Assembly (NCBI GenBank): GCA_016715365.1
Contig: JADKAM010000005.1
Coordinates: 310,001 to 374,000, forward strand
Direction: 5' to 3'
Origin: Chitinophagaceae bacterium
GTDB taxonomy: Bacteria > Bacteroidota > Bacteroidia > Chitinophagales > Chitinophagaceae
DNA: 64,000 nt
Shown: positions 8,335 through 15,770 of the stretch, piece by piece
Numbering within the stretch: position 1 is the first letter of the stretch
Layout of the letters: each line of letters opens with the position of its first letter
Position numbers and translations under genes: made by a program
Notes under the pieces: model-generated
What the model saw: only the letters and a program-made list of their open reading frames with translations
What the model was told of the DNA's origin: nothing
Databases searched by the model: none

Positions 8335-8580
8335 AAGCACTAACGCCCAACAAAAGGTTTTATGCATTTGGGTCATGACGTTGAATTAATTACCGGCTGT
8401 GCATACCAGCCCGCCCTGATTCATAAGGGGAATTTTGCCGGGCTTTTGTTGGTTAACTTCGGCTTTTAGTTATACTTTTAGCCCTGCCGGCAGGCAGGTT
8501 CAGTTCCGGGCGCTCAGTTGGTCAATTCCACAACTGCACAATGCCCAACCCGTTGCCTGCAAGCTTAAATGACACTTACG
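8335..8580. repeat. Cassette-type intergenic repeat, copy 8, most complete copy
   Basis: Begins 6 bp after the stop with TAACGCCCAACAAAAGG (8341-8357); GCCCAAC fits the left attC consensus RYYYAAC. Then TTGAATTAATTACCGGCTGTGC (8381-8402), a degenerate GATTCAT palindrome (about 8410), GGGGAATTTTGCCGGGC (8427-8443), CTTCGGCTTTTAGTTATACTTTTAGC, CCTGCCGGCAGGCAGG (8483-8498), the hairpin CAGTTG (8515-8520) / CAACTG (8531-8536), and the terminal motif 8534-8555 (GCACAATGCCCAACCCGTTG). This copy contains nearly every block of the family, in order. Confidence 0.78.
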
Positions 8581-9510
8581 ATGCAAAAAATAAATTTACT
8601 TATTCTTACACTTTTTACTTCCATCATTTCATATGGACAGAGAATTGAAACAGTTTATCTGAATGCGAATGACAGTACAACAAATATGTATGTTGCAGTT
8701 GTGCCTGAAAAAGAAAAAGTAAACTCATTCATGGTTTTACTGGACGGATTCGGAAATTCACCACAAGACGTTTTATTTCAAACAGGCATACCAAAATATG
8801 CATCACAACAAGGCATTTTAACTATTATTCCACTTTTAAAGACAGGCCCTTCTTATTTTGGAAGTGATACTGCCTCTCAACAATCGTTAAAAGAAATTAT
8901 AAACCTTGTGGTTAACAGATACCAATTAAAGGGGAAGGACTTATACATTGGTGGCTTTTCTATTGGCGGCACCTGTGCGGTAAAATATTCCGGGTTATCT
9001 GTTCAAAACAATTATCCAGTAAAACCAAAAGCTGTTTTTGCAATTGACCCTCCACTTGATTGGGAACGTTATTATAATGCAGCCAAAAGAGTTGTGAGAC
9101 TATCAAATCCTGCTAAAGTAAATGGTGAGGTTTTCTATATGATAGACAGAATACAAAAAGAAATGAAAGGAACGCCAAAAACTGCATTGGAAAATTTTTA
9201 TACCCAATCGCCTTATTCATTTTCTGACACGACACAAAACGCTGTAAAAAATTTAATTAAAACACCGGTCATGATAATATCGGAGCCCGACATTCAATGG
9301 TGGTTAAAGGAACGGGGTTATGACTATTCCTATAACAATATTACCGACCATGCGGCTATGATTAATGAGTTACAAAGATTGGGTAACAACAATGCTGTTT
9401 TAGTGACAACAACAGGCAAGGGATACAGAAAACCCAATAACATGAGACATCCGCATTCCTGGAGTATTGCAGACCCTGAGCAAATAATAAAGTGGTTACG
9501 ATCACAGTAA
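8581..9510 (+). CDS. Secreted alpha/beta hydrolase (esterase-like)
   Basis: 309 residues from ATG 8581; another ATG at 8569 is in frame and adds four residues. Signal peptide INLLILTLFTSIISYGQ. The nucleophile elbow is GGFSIGG, with Ser127. FMVLLDGFGNSP (about 45-56) is the oxyanion-side strand and loop, as in PHB-depolymerase or enterochelin-esterase-like folds, and the C-terminal TDHAAMINELQRLGN with MRHPHSW carries candidate catalytic His residues. Probably a periplasmic or secreted esterase; substrate unknown. Preceded by the best repeat copy and followed by the truncated copy 9. Confidence 0.78.
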   Translation: MQKINLLILTLFTSIISYGQRIETVYLNANDSTTNMYVAVVPEKEKVNSFMVLLDGFGNSPQDVLFQTGIPKYASQQGILTIIPLLKTGPSYFGSDTASQQSLKEIINLVVNRYQLKGKDLYIGGFSIGGTCAVKYSGLSVQNNYPVKPKAVFAIDPPLDWERYYNAAKRVVRLSNPAKVNGEVFYMIDRIQKEMKGTPKTALENFYTQSPYSFSDTTQNAVKNLIKTPVMIISEPDIQWWLKERGYDYSYNNITDHAAMINELQRLGNNNAVLVTTTGKGYRKPNNMRHPHSWSIADPEQIIKWLRSQ

Positions 9511-9553
9511 TCACGAAGCCTGCCCGTTTTGAGCAATGTTAAAAACCACCATT
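9511..9553. repeat. Short terminal-motif-only repeat remnant (copy 9)
   Basis: The 43-bp gap contains only the end of the repeat: GAAGCCTGCCCGTTTTGAGCAATG (9515-9538, 24 bases described here by its parts GCCTGCCCGTTTTG and GAGCAATG). It matches CCTGCCCGTTGAGCGTAATG at 7780-7799 apart from two extra T. All upstream blocks are missing, as if a deletion or recombination had joined the esterase gene to this end. Confidence 0.6.
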
Positions 9554-10171
9554 ATGAAAAAAACATTCATCACAATATTTTTCATCACTTTTTCTTTGAT
9601 CCAGGCATTTGGGCAAATCAGTTTTGGCGTTAAAGCCGGGCTTAATGTCAGTAACGTAAAGAATATTGGTTCAGCAGCAAACAAAACAAGGATCGGCTTT
9701 AATGGCGGACTTCTGACTGAAATAAAAATCGGTAAAAAAGTTATCGTTCAACCGGAAGTTCTTTATTCTATTAAAGGCAATAAGTTTCCGGCAACCCCAT
9801 TTAATGGCGGCGGAACATTAAGTCTTAACTACATTTCTATTCCGGTTTTGGGCGGCTTCCGCCTTACCAACAAGTTTACCCTATTGGCAGGCCCTGAATT
9901 CAATTTTTTGACAACTGCCAATTCAAAGTTTGACGGGACTAATCATGACGGAACAAAAATTTACAGAAAATTTGATTTTGCCATTGACTTAGGTGTGGCA
10001 TTCACCATCATTCATGGCTTAGGTGCAGAGCTTCGTTACAGTTATGGCTTTGAAGATCTGGTAGATGTAACTTACACTGACCAGAACGGCAATGACATTG
10101 GTACAGGCAGAATAGGCAGCAACAGGGTTTTTCAACTTGGCGTATTTTATAAGTTCTCAAAAAAGAGGTAG
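9554..10171 (+). CDS. Outer-membrane beta-barrel protein (porin-like, OMP_b-brl_2 type)
   Basis: 205 residues. Signal peptide FITIFFITFSLIQAFGQ, then ISFGVKAGLNVSNVKN, the signature start of the Bacteroidota PorT/OmpW-like small barrels. Amphipathic strands alternate to the C-terminus, which ends FQLGVFYKFSKKR, a usual barrel-closing strand. PEVLYSIKG and GFRLTNKFTLLAGPEF are typical internal strands. Located in the outer membrane; transport or structural role unknown. ATG 9554 was preferred over ATG 9536 because the latter lies within the repeat motif and adds six residues before the signal peptide. Confidence 0.82.
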   Translation: MKKTFITIFFITFSLIQAFGQISFGVKAGLNVSNVKNIGSAANKTRIGFNGGLLTEIKIGKKVIVQPEVLYSIKGNKFPATPFNGGGTLSLNYISIPVLGGFRLTNKFTLLAGPEFNFLTTANSKFDGTNHDGTKIYRKFDFAIDLGVAFTIIHGLGAELRYSYGFEDLVDVTYTDQNGNDIGTGRIGSNRVFQLGVFYKFSKKR

Positions 10172-10398
10172 CCTTCAAACAATACATGCCCATGTTGAAG
10201 CAATCACCGGACCTGCTTACCTGCCTGCCTCGATTCATCGGGAGAATTCTGTTGGGAAGTAGTTCTGAATTTCGGCTTTTAGTTATAAATTTAGCCCTGC
10301 CTGCCGGCAGGCAGGTTCAGTTGCGGGCCGTGCCGCAGTTGGTCAATTTCCCAACTGCACCAAGCCCCGGCCATTGTAGAAAATCATAAAACAATCAA
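10172..10398. repeat. Cassette-type intergenic repeat, copy 10, with strong hairpins
   Basis: Contains TTGAAGCAATCACCGG (10195-10210), a GATTCATCGGGAGAATTCTG block (10232-10251), TTTCGGCTTTTAGTTATAAATTTAGC (10270-10295), the palindrome CCTGCCTGCCGGCAGGCAGG (10296-10315), the perfect hairpin GCAGTTGG (10335-10342) / CCAACTGC (10351-10358), and the terminal motif variant 10355-10376 (CACCAAGCCCCGGCCATTG). The next ATG follows at 10399. Confidence 0.77.
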
Positions 10399-11013
10399 AT
10401 GAATCAAAATCATCTGTCAAGAAGAAAAGCTATGCAATTAATGAGCCTTACAGTCCTTGGCTCACTAGCTATTCCAGTATCATCCTATTCCGGAACAAAT
10501 TATAACGATTTTTTTGATGAAGAAACAGGCACCATTCATATAAAAAAAGGAGAAGGTAAAATTGGTAAAATTGGAGGTATAGATTTAATCTCGAAGTTAT
10601 CCAAACATCAAACAAGTGGAAATCTTGGGTGTGATGAAGCAACGCTAAAACCTGGTTTTTTAGGAGCACCACCTCACCTGCACAAAAATTTTGATGAAAT
10701 CTGTTTTGTACTTGAAGGATCAGTCACCATTATGGTTGAAGAAGAAATATTTCAGGTTAATGCAGGGGATTGGCATTTGAGGCCTAGAAATAAAATGCAC
10801 ACATTCTGGAACGCTTCTGAATCTATTGCCAGGTTTGTAGATATTTATATACCAGGAGGACATGAAGATTATATGGCAGATCTGGCAAAGCTTTTTGAAA
10901 ATAATGGACGTCCTAAAAAAGAGGATTTTACATTGCTTGAACAAAAACATGACATAGTTTATTTCTGGAATAAACTTCCGGATATCATGTCGAAATATAA
11001 AGTTCACTTATAA
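10399..11013 (+). CDS. Cupin-domain protein with Tat-like signal
   Basis: 204 residues. The N-terminus SRRKAMQLMSLTVLGSLAIP has a twin-arginine (SRRKxM) signal, so export through Tat is likely. The cupin core begins near residue 75. Metal ligands are visible: His93 and His95 (PHLH), Glu100 and His134 (NKMHTFWN), the two cupin motifs being PPHLHKNFDEICFVLEG and GDWHLRPRNKMHTF. Cupins of this type bind a metal and may be dioxygenases, isomerases or binding proteins; no substrate can be named. Flanked by repeat copy 10 and the short copy 11. Confidence 0.82.
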   Translation: MNQNHLSRRKAMQLMSLTVLGSLAIPVSSYSGTNYNDFFDEETGTIHIKKGEGKIGKIGGIDLISKLSKHQTSGNLGCDEATLKPGFLGAPPHLHKNFDEICFVLEGSVTIMVEEEIFQVNAGDWHLRPRNKMHTFWNASESIARFVDIYIPGGHEDYMADLAKLFENNGRPKKEDFTLLEQKHDIVYFWNKLPDIMSKYKVHL

Positions 11014-11050
11014 AAAAGGCTTCCTGCAACAAAAGCCCCGAACGTTGGGC
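11014..11050. repeat. Short terminal-motif repeat remnant (copy 11)
   Basis: Directly after the cupin stop, 11024-11050 reads CTGCAACAAAAGCCCCGAAC then GTTGGGC. This is the terminal motif alone, and GTTGGGC is an exact match to the attC right core GTTRRRY. About 70 bp of AT-rich leader follow before the next ATG at 11121. All other repeat blocks are absent. Confidence 0.55.
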
Positions 11051-11120
11051 AATTTTAGCATCACCCTGCAAAAAGGCACTTGCGACTTAAATTTTAGACT
11101 TTCTAATAAAAAATAAAGCA

Positions 11121-11732
11121 ATGAAAAAGAGAGTAATTAATTTTTTTACAGCATTACTGATAGCTAACCTGGTGGGTTGTGGAAATGCTCAACAGCCTGC
11201 AGGCAACCCTAAAACAGATACAACAACCAATCAGGCTGTAACAAAAAAGGCTGATACAATTACGCATAAAATAACACCTTGTCTTTGGGTTGATAAAGAT
11301 GCAAAAGCAGTAGTTGATTATTACCTCTCCATCTTCAAAGATGGCAGGATGAAAGAATTTCGCCAATATAAAAATCCACCTCAAGGAAAAGAGCAAGGTG
11401 GTCAGGATAACTTCGAAACTGCCATTATGGAAATTGGTGATATAGAATTCAGTATCCTGGCTGCAGGCCCATTATTCAAATTTAATGAAGCGGTTTCGTT
11501 TGTTATTAATTGTAAAGACCAGGCCGAAGTAGATTATTATTGGAATGCCTTAACTGCAAACGGGGGAGAAGAAGGATCTTGCGGGTGGTGTAAAGACAAA
11601 TATGGTTTATCCTGGCAGGTTGTTCCCGTTGAATATTTTGACCTGATTAACAGCGATGATCCTGCAGTTAGAGAAAAAGCAATGAAGAATACATTTAAGC
11701 AGAAAAAGTTAATACTTTCAGAACTAAAGTGA
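11121..11732 (+). CDS. VOC family (PhnB-like) lipoprotein
   Basis: 203 residues. Lipoprotein signal with NLVGC (Cys20). From about residue 52, ITPCLWVDKDAKAVVDYY, then FSILAAGPLFKFNEAVSFVI and WNALTANGGEEGSCGWCKDK with YGLSWQVVP form the PhnB / 3-demethylubiquinone-9 methyltransferase-like VOC domain. Most PhnB-like VOC proteins are cytoplasmic; a lipid-anchored version is unusual but is seen in Bacteroidota. Function unknown: VOC domains include isomerases, dioxygenases and antibiotic-binding proteins. It is followed by a 131-bp spacer without the repeat. Confidence 0.8.
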   Translation: MKKRVINFFTALLIANLVGCGNAQQPAGNPKTDTTTNQAVTKKADTITHKITPCLWVDKDAKAVVDYYLSIFKDGRMKEFRQYKNPPQGKEQGGQDNFETAIMEIGDIEFSILAAGPLFKFNEAVSFVINCKDQAEVDYYWNALTANGGEEGSCGWCKDKYGLSWQVVPVEYFDLINSDDPAVREKAMKNTFKQKKLILSELK

Positions 11733-11863
11733 ACTGTATAACATCAGCAAAGAAGGACAAAGGAGCATTTGGATATGAATTAAAACTGCCCATAAGATGG
11801 GTATTTACAAACAAGTTTGCTACAACTATACCTAACTGATTTTTTGAACAGAATATTAAACAG

Positions 11864-12487
11864 ATGATTAAGAAGTATTTGGTTTTGATATGCCTGGTTA
11901 CTTCAGTAATATTATTAGTAATAGCAGCCCTGGCCTATCCGGGCGGCTCAATGGCTGACAAAAATTCTATCGGTTTTCAATGGTCAAAAAATTTCATGAG
12001 CAATTTGTTTACAGCAAAAGCCATGAACGGGGCTGATAACCCCGGCAGGATCTGGGCACTTGTTGGAATGGCATTCCACGCAGTTGGTTATGGCATTTTT
12101 TTTATCAATATGTCAAAAAAGATATCTTCAAGGCCATGGGCTGATATTTTAAAATTTACAGGCGTTGCCAACATCCTGTTTATTTTTTTAATTGCAACAC
12201 CTTTGCACGACCTGGGGGTGGTATCCATTATTTTAACATTAACCGGTTTATTTATTATTACTGTATTTATCCTCAAGACAAAACTTCATGTACTTAAATG
12301 CTGCTGTATTATTTGCTTATTAACTTATTACTGTTTCTTTTTCTTTTTTGGTTTAGGTTATTTGGGTTTGGCAGTCATCCTGCAGAAAGTATATATTATA
12401 TGCTCGATGCTGTTAGTTCTAGCACTGGAGTATTTTACCAGATACGAAGACTTTATACAAATTAAACCGGGAGGAAAAAAAATATAA
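11864..12487 (+). CDS. Integral membrane protein (DUF998-like)
   Basis: 207 residues with about six hydrophobic segments (near 5-24, 64-82, 95-113, 117-134, 144-165, 170-188). AYPGGSMADKNSIGFQWSKNF (in part, residues 24-43) resembles the first loop of DUF998-like proteins, where a YPGG..GFSW..N motif is common. A run of CCCIICLLTYY near 145 is Cys-rich. Function unknown; inner membrane. This is the last gene of the + strand block that starts at position 1, and it is followed by a different repeat family. Confidence 0.6.
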   Translation: MIKKYLVLICLVTSVILLVIAALAYPGGSMADKNSIGFQWSKNFMSNLFTAKAMNGADNPGRIWALVGMAFHAVGYGIFFINMSKKISSRPWADILKFTGVANILFIFLIATPLHDLGVVSIILTLTGLFIITVFILKTKLHVLKCCCIICLLTYYCFFFFFGLGYLGLAVILQKVYIICSMLLVLALEYFTRYEDFIQIKPGGKKI

Positions 12488-13050
12488 GCAACCAGCCACC
12501 TATACCAGGTTTGTGCAATACAATTCCTTCGCCCCGGTTCGTGGCAAGCGAACGGAACGGTGTATCATTGTTTCGTGTGCCACGAACCAAGGAAGGGGAG
12601 TGGCCCGAATTTCGTTTTGTGAGGACACCAACCGATATAGGAATGGAAGTATAATAAATAAAAGCATCTTACATATTTTATTTTTCTTTTTTGCTTCTCC
12701 AAAAAAGAAACAAAAAAAGAGCCCCACAATCGATTACATCCCGATTGTGGGATTGTTCCCTGATTTAGCTTTATTACTACTGTAGCTTGTACTTCGGTAA
12801 TTCTACTCTTAGGTTCAGTCAGCATAATTTGATAAAAGAAGTTTTTAGTTGAACGGATACCTTCTTTTGATCTTTATTTGTGTGACTGCGACCATGGTAT
12901 TTTTCGATTTTGTTTTACAGGTTGGTGAGGACACCAACCGATAGAGGAAAAACATCGGCACGAAAATACCATCTGAAGGGTATAAAAAATATAAAACCAA
13001 ATACATACTTTTGGTTCAAGATAAATTCACCATTAAATTTCCAAACTAAA
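12488..13050. repeat. 563-bp gene-free repeat region, family B
   Basis: Contains the inverted repeat GGTTCGTGGCA (12536-12546) / TGCCACGAACC (12578-12588); TTCCTTCGCCCCGGTT..GTGGCA (12524-12546) recurs at 13663-13685 with one change. GTGAGGACACCAACCGATA occurs twice (12619-12637 and 12925-12943), the second inside a perfect 8-bp hairpin GGTTGGTG/CACCAACC (12920-12939). A further hairpin CCCACAATCG (12723-12732) / CGATTGTGGG (12742-12751) has a 9-nt loop. Frames of up to 90 codons cross the region but pass through these repeats and look spurious. Confidence 0.65.
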
Positions 13051-13485
13051 ATGAAACTGAGACTATTTGTATTATTTTTTTTGGCAGCCTGCTGCTTGCC
13101 GGCTTTTGCTCAAGACAAAATAAAAATTGACCCAAAACTACAGGCAAAATACCTTATTCCCGAAACCTCAAACTTATATATAGGTGCCCCGGAATCCATT
13201 GTAAAAACAGCTGCTGCCGGGAAAAAAAATAATGTTGGGCATTATTTCAAAAAGTTCACCAAAGGCAATGTAAAGGAGATTACATATCAGATGACCTCTG
13301 AAGGTTCATTATATGAATTTATCATTGAATACAATCCTGACTTTGATTTGTATAGCATGATGGCCAAGAAATATGGTGAGCCAAATGACAATGAAGGCTG
13401 GAAATTTGAATTGGCAGATGGATTGGTCTTGAAAATATGGCAGTTCAGAAACAAACTCTGTATAATTGATAACAGTCAGTTTTGA
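13051..13485 (+). CDS. Small secreted protein of unknown function
   Basis: 144 residues. A signal peptide (LFVLFFLAACCLPAFAQ) is clear. The mature part has GNVKEITYQMTSEGSLYEFI and KKYGEPNDNEGWKFELADGL, reminiscent of short Bacteroidota proteins that end in a KYG..N..GW.FEL pattern, but no named family was recognised. The frame opens upstream at 12910, inside the family-B repeat; ATG 13051 immediately before the signal peptide was chosen. It is bracketed by family-B repeats on both sides (12524-12943 and 13548-13740), so it may be carried as a unit. Confidence 0.65.
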   Translation: MKLRLFVLFFLAACCLPAFAQDKIKIDPKLQAKYLIPETSNLYIGAPESIVKTAAAGKKNNVGHYFKKFTKGNVKEITYQMTSEGSLYEFIIEYNPDFDLYSMMAKKYGEPNDNEGWKFELADGLVLKIWQFRNKLCIIDNSQF

Positions 13486-13848
13486 CGCAGAGATTTTTTA
13501 TGATTTTATCACAATAAGCCTTATTCATTTGACCAAACATTTTTCTACCGGTTAGTGTCCCCGCCAACCGGAACTAATTAGAACTAACTTCTTTGTCTCA
13601 GTGGCGTTCTTGTGTCCCAGCGGGGTTTTCGCAACTAAAATCATTCAATTTTAAATTACCCTTTCCTTCGCCCCGGTTTGTGGCACACGAAACGTTCGCT
13701 TTGTTTGCACTTGCCCGGTTTATGGTATGCGAACCAGGCCAGGAAGAAACAGCAGCATACGCCGGTTAAACTGCTCAGCTATAAATACCGCACAAAGGGT
13801 ATGGTTTAGCTGGTTGCCGGATACTATTTTTATTTAAAAAATAGTAAA
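13486..13848. repeat. 363-bp gene-free repeat region, family B, second cluster
   Basis: Contains CCGGTTAGTG (13549-13558) with AACCGG (13566-13571), a degenerate form of the GGTTGGTG hairpin, and TTCCTTCGCCCCGGTTTGTG (13663-13682), a near-identical direct copy of 12524-12543. Further on, TTTATGGTATGCGAACCAGG near 13719-13738 mirrors the TGCCACGAACC arm. No coding frame is credible here. Confidence 0.6.
13822..13846 (+). promoter_or_regulatory. Hairpin immediately before the start codon of the MORN gene
   Basis: TACTATTTTT (13822-13831) pairs with AAAAATAGTA (13837-13846) around a 5-nt loop; the ATG is at 13849. The structure is all A/U except two G-C pairs, so it is weak but sits exactly at the ribosome entry site. 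It may influence translation, or simply reflect A/T-rich leader sequence. Confidence 0.35.
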
Positions 13849-15765
13849 ATGAAAAAACTACTCTTTTTATTCATAAGCATTTTCTTTCTCCATACGGCTT
13901 TTTCGCAATCCTGGCAGGATGCACTGGATAAACTGAACAGCTATTTACAAACATACAATGGTGGCTATTATGGCCCGGTAGAAGTAAAAGATGGTATCAT
14001 TTATATTTACGAAGCGGGTAAAAGCAGTTTTAACAGGGCTGAAATGGATAAAATTACACTGGCAAAGATGGAAGATAAAGACCTTGTTATACAATGTGTA
14101 AACGATGAAAATTGTTTTTACAACAATTTCCGCAAATCCAGCAGCCTTAAAATGTTTTTCAGTACCAGTCCAAAAAAGGAATCATTAAACCTGCTGCCGC
14201 TTATGAACGGTTTTTTAAACAGCTATGATAAAGAAAAGGGGATAACCCGTGCAACTGGTAAAGAAAAAAGCGCCACAAAAGCCAACATAAAAACAGCAGA
14301 AACAGCGCCACTAAATGAATCTACAGAAACGGGTTGTATTTCCGGAAACTGTAAAAAGGGATTTGGAAAATTCAGGTATGAAAACGGAACCACTTACGAA
14401 GGGGAATTTAAAAAAGGACAATTTGAAGGAAAGGGAACTATGATATTAAGTACAGGTGAACAATATACCGGAGATTTTAAAGAAGGACAGCAAACGGGTA
14501 TTGCAAAAATAATATTTGATAATGGAAATGTTTGGGAAGGTAAGTCTCATCATGGAAATCCCGATGGCTTAGGTAAAATGGTTTATTTAAATGGAAGCCA
14601 GTACAATGGCATCATGGATAGATGGAAAAAAAGAGATGGCGAAGGAACCTACAGCTTAAGCGGTGGTTTTAGTGCAAAAGGAACATTTAAAGATAACAAA
14701 GCGGTTGCCGTAGAATATTTTGATGCCGCAAATAAAAAAATAACAAAAGAATTATTTGATGCACAGGAAAGCAGGGAAATAGCAAAAGCCAATGAATTGT
14801 ATAAGCAGCAGCACGAAGCAAAGCTGCAGCAGTTTATGCGTAAACACCAGGTTGCGGCTGTGCAAAATATTCAGGTTCCTTTTTTAGAAGTGAATGACCT
14901 GTCTGATATGAGTTACCGAAGCTCAGATATAGAGGTGGTATTCAGTAATAACACAGCTGGTTTATTTTGTATTAAACGAAAAGCAAACAGGCCCAGCTGT
15001 TATGATATTTACGAAGACGAAATAACCGCCTTTTCGGTAAACAGCCACAGGCGGGTACTCAGCGGATATGCACAACGTGTACAGCAAAACGATTTGGGTA
15101 AAGATGTGCTGGAAGCGTTTTATAAAAAAGATTCAAAGTCAAATCTATTTAAACTCAATTATGCAGATACCAATGTAAAGCAGCTTTTAGCTGATCTGAA
15201 TTATGTAACTGCACCTGCAGGCTTTATCATGGTAGAGGGCGTTAGTGAAAATTATATGATCTTTAAAGATCCGCACAGGGAAGATATTATTGATTACGGC
15301 AGCGCAACGTATTACTATGTAAACAGAAAAACAAACCGCTGCGAAAAAATTGTAAACCTGAATACGCCCTCCGATATGGTTTGGAATGAAGATTTTACAA
15401 GATCCTGTTTGAAAAGAACGCATGTATTGCCCGAAAATTTAGTGCCCGACGTTTATAAATATGCTTATTACAGCATTTTCTATTTAATAGATTGGGAAAC
15501 ATCAACAGTAAAACATCTGGATGACCACCGGGTGCAGCTTCATTACCTGTCGGAAGCGATCTATGCCAAAAACCAATCAGATGCCAGGTGGGAAGCTACA
15601 AGGGCCCAACGGGAAGAGCAAAGCAGAAAAGATTGGGAAGCGTATTATGAAAGCCAGAGAAAAATGTATGAAAATGCTGAAAAGTCAAAAGCCTCAGCCC
15701 CAAAAACGCCAAAAGACCGACATTATTATTACAACAGCGTTGGCAATAAAGTGTATGTTGATTAA
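13849..15765 (+). CDS. MORN-repeat secreted protein
   Basis: 638 residues. Signal peptide LFLFISIFFLHTAFSQ. MORN repeats occupy about 170-265: GFGKFRYENGTTYEGEFKKG, then GKGTMILSTGEQYTGDFKEG, IIFDNGNVWEGKSHHG, MVYLNGSQYNGIM and GTYSLSGGFSAKGTF, five units. A linker rich in Lys and Glu follows, then a domain of unknown type (about 340-560) and a highly charged, probably helical C-terminus (ATRAQREEQSRKDWEAYYES). Periplasmic or surface exposed. MORN repeats usually bind membranes or partners, so a scaffold role is possible; no enzyme motif was seen. Confidence 0.8.
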   Translation: MKKLLFLFISIFFLHTAFSQSWQDALDKLNSYLQTYNGGYYGPVEVKDGIIYIYEAGKSSFNRAEMDKITLAKMEDKDLVIQCVNDENCFYNNFRKSSSLKMFFSTSPKKESLNLLPLMNGFLNSYDKEKGITRATGKEKSATKANIKTAETAPLNESTETGCISGNCKKGFGKFRYENGTTYEGEFKKGQFEGKGTMILSTGEQYTGDFKEGQQTGIAKIIFDNGNVWEGKSHHGNPDGLGKMVYLNGSQYNGIMDRWKKRDGEGTYSLSGGFSAKGTFKDNKAVAVEYFDAANKKITKELFDAQESREIAKANELYKQQHEAKLQQFMRKHQVAAVQNIQVPFLEVNDLSDMSYRSSDIEVVFSNNTAGLFCIKRKANRPSCYDIYEDEITAFSVNSHRRVLSGYAQRVQQNDLGKDVLEAFYKKDSKSNLFKLNYADTNVKQLLADLNYVTAPAGFIMVEGVSENYMIFKDPHREDIIDYGSATYYYVNRKTNRCEKIVNLNTPSDMVWNEDFTRSCLKRTHVLPENLVPDVYKYAYYSIFYLIDWETSTVKHLDDHRVQLHYLSEAIYAKNQSDARWEATRAQREEQSRKDWEAYYESQRKMYENAEKSKASAPKTPKDRHYYYNSVGNKVYVD

Positions 15766-15770
15766 ATAAA

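Noticed and set aside
10186..10389. A 67-codon open frame on the + strand
   Set aside because: Lies entirely within repeat copy 10, including its hairpins; no signal peptide or domain.
268..11050. CRISPR array
   Set aside because: Repeats are 150-250 bp, degenerate, separated by whole genes rather than short equal spacers, and no cas genes occur.
1..12487. Integron integrase or transposase for the repeat array
   Set aside because: No tyrosine recombinase, DDE or HUH motif was found in any frame of the window; the cassette interpretation therefore lacks its enzyme here.
12513..12785. A 90-codon open frame on the + strand
   Set aside because: Covers family-B repeats and hairpins; composition is not protein-like.
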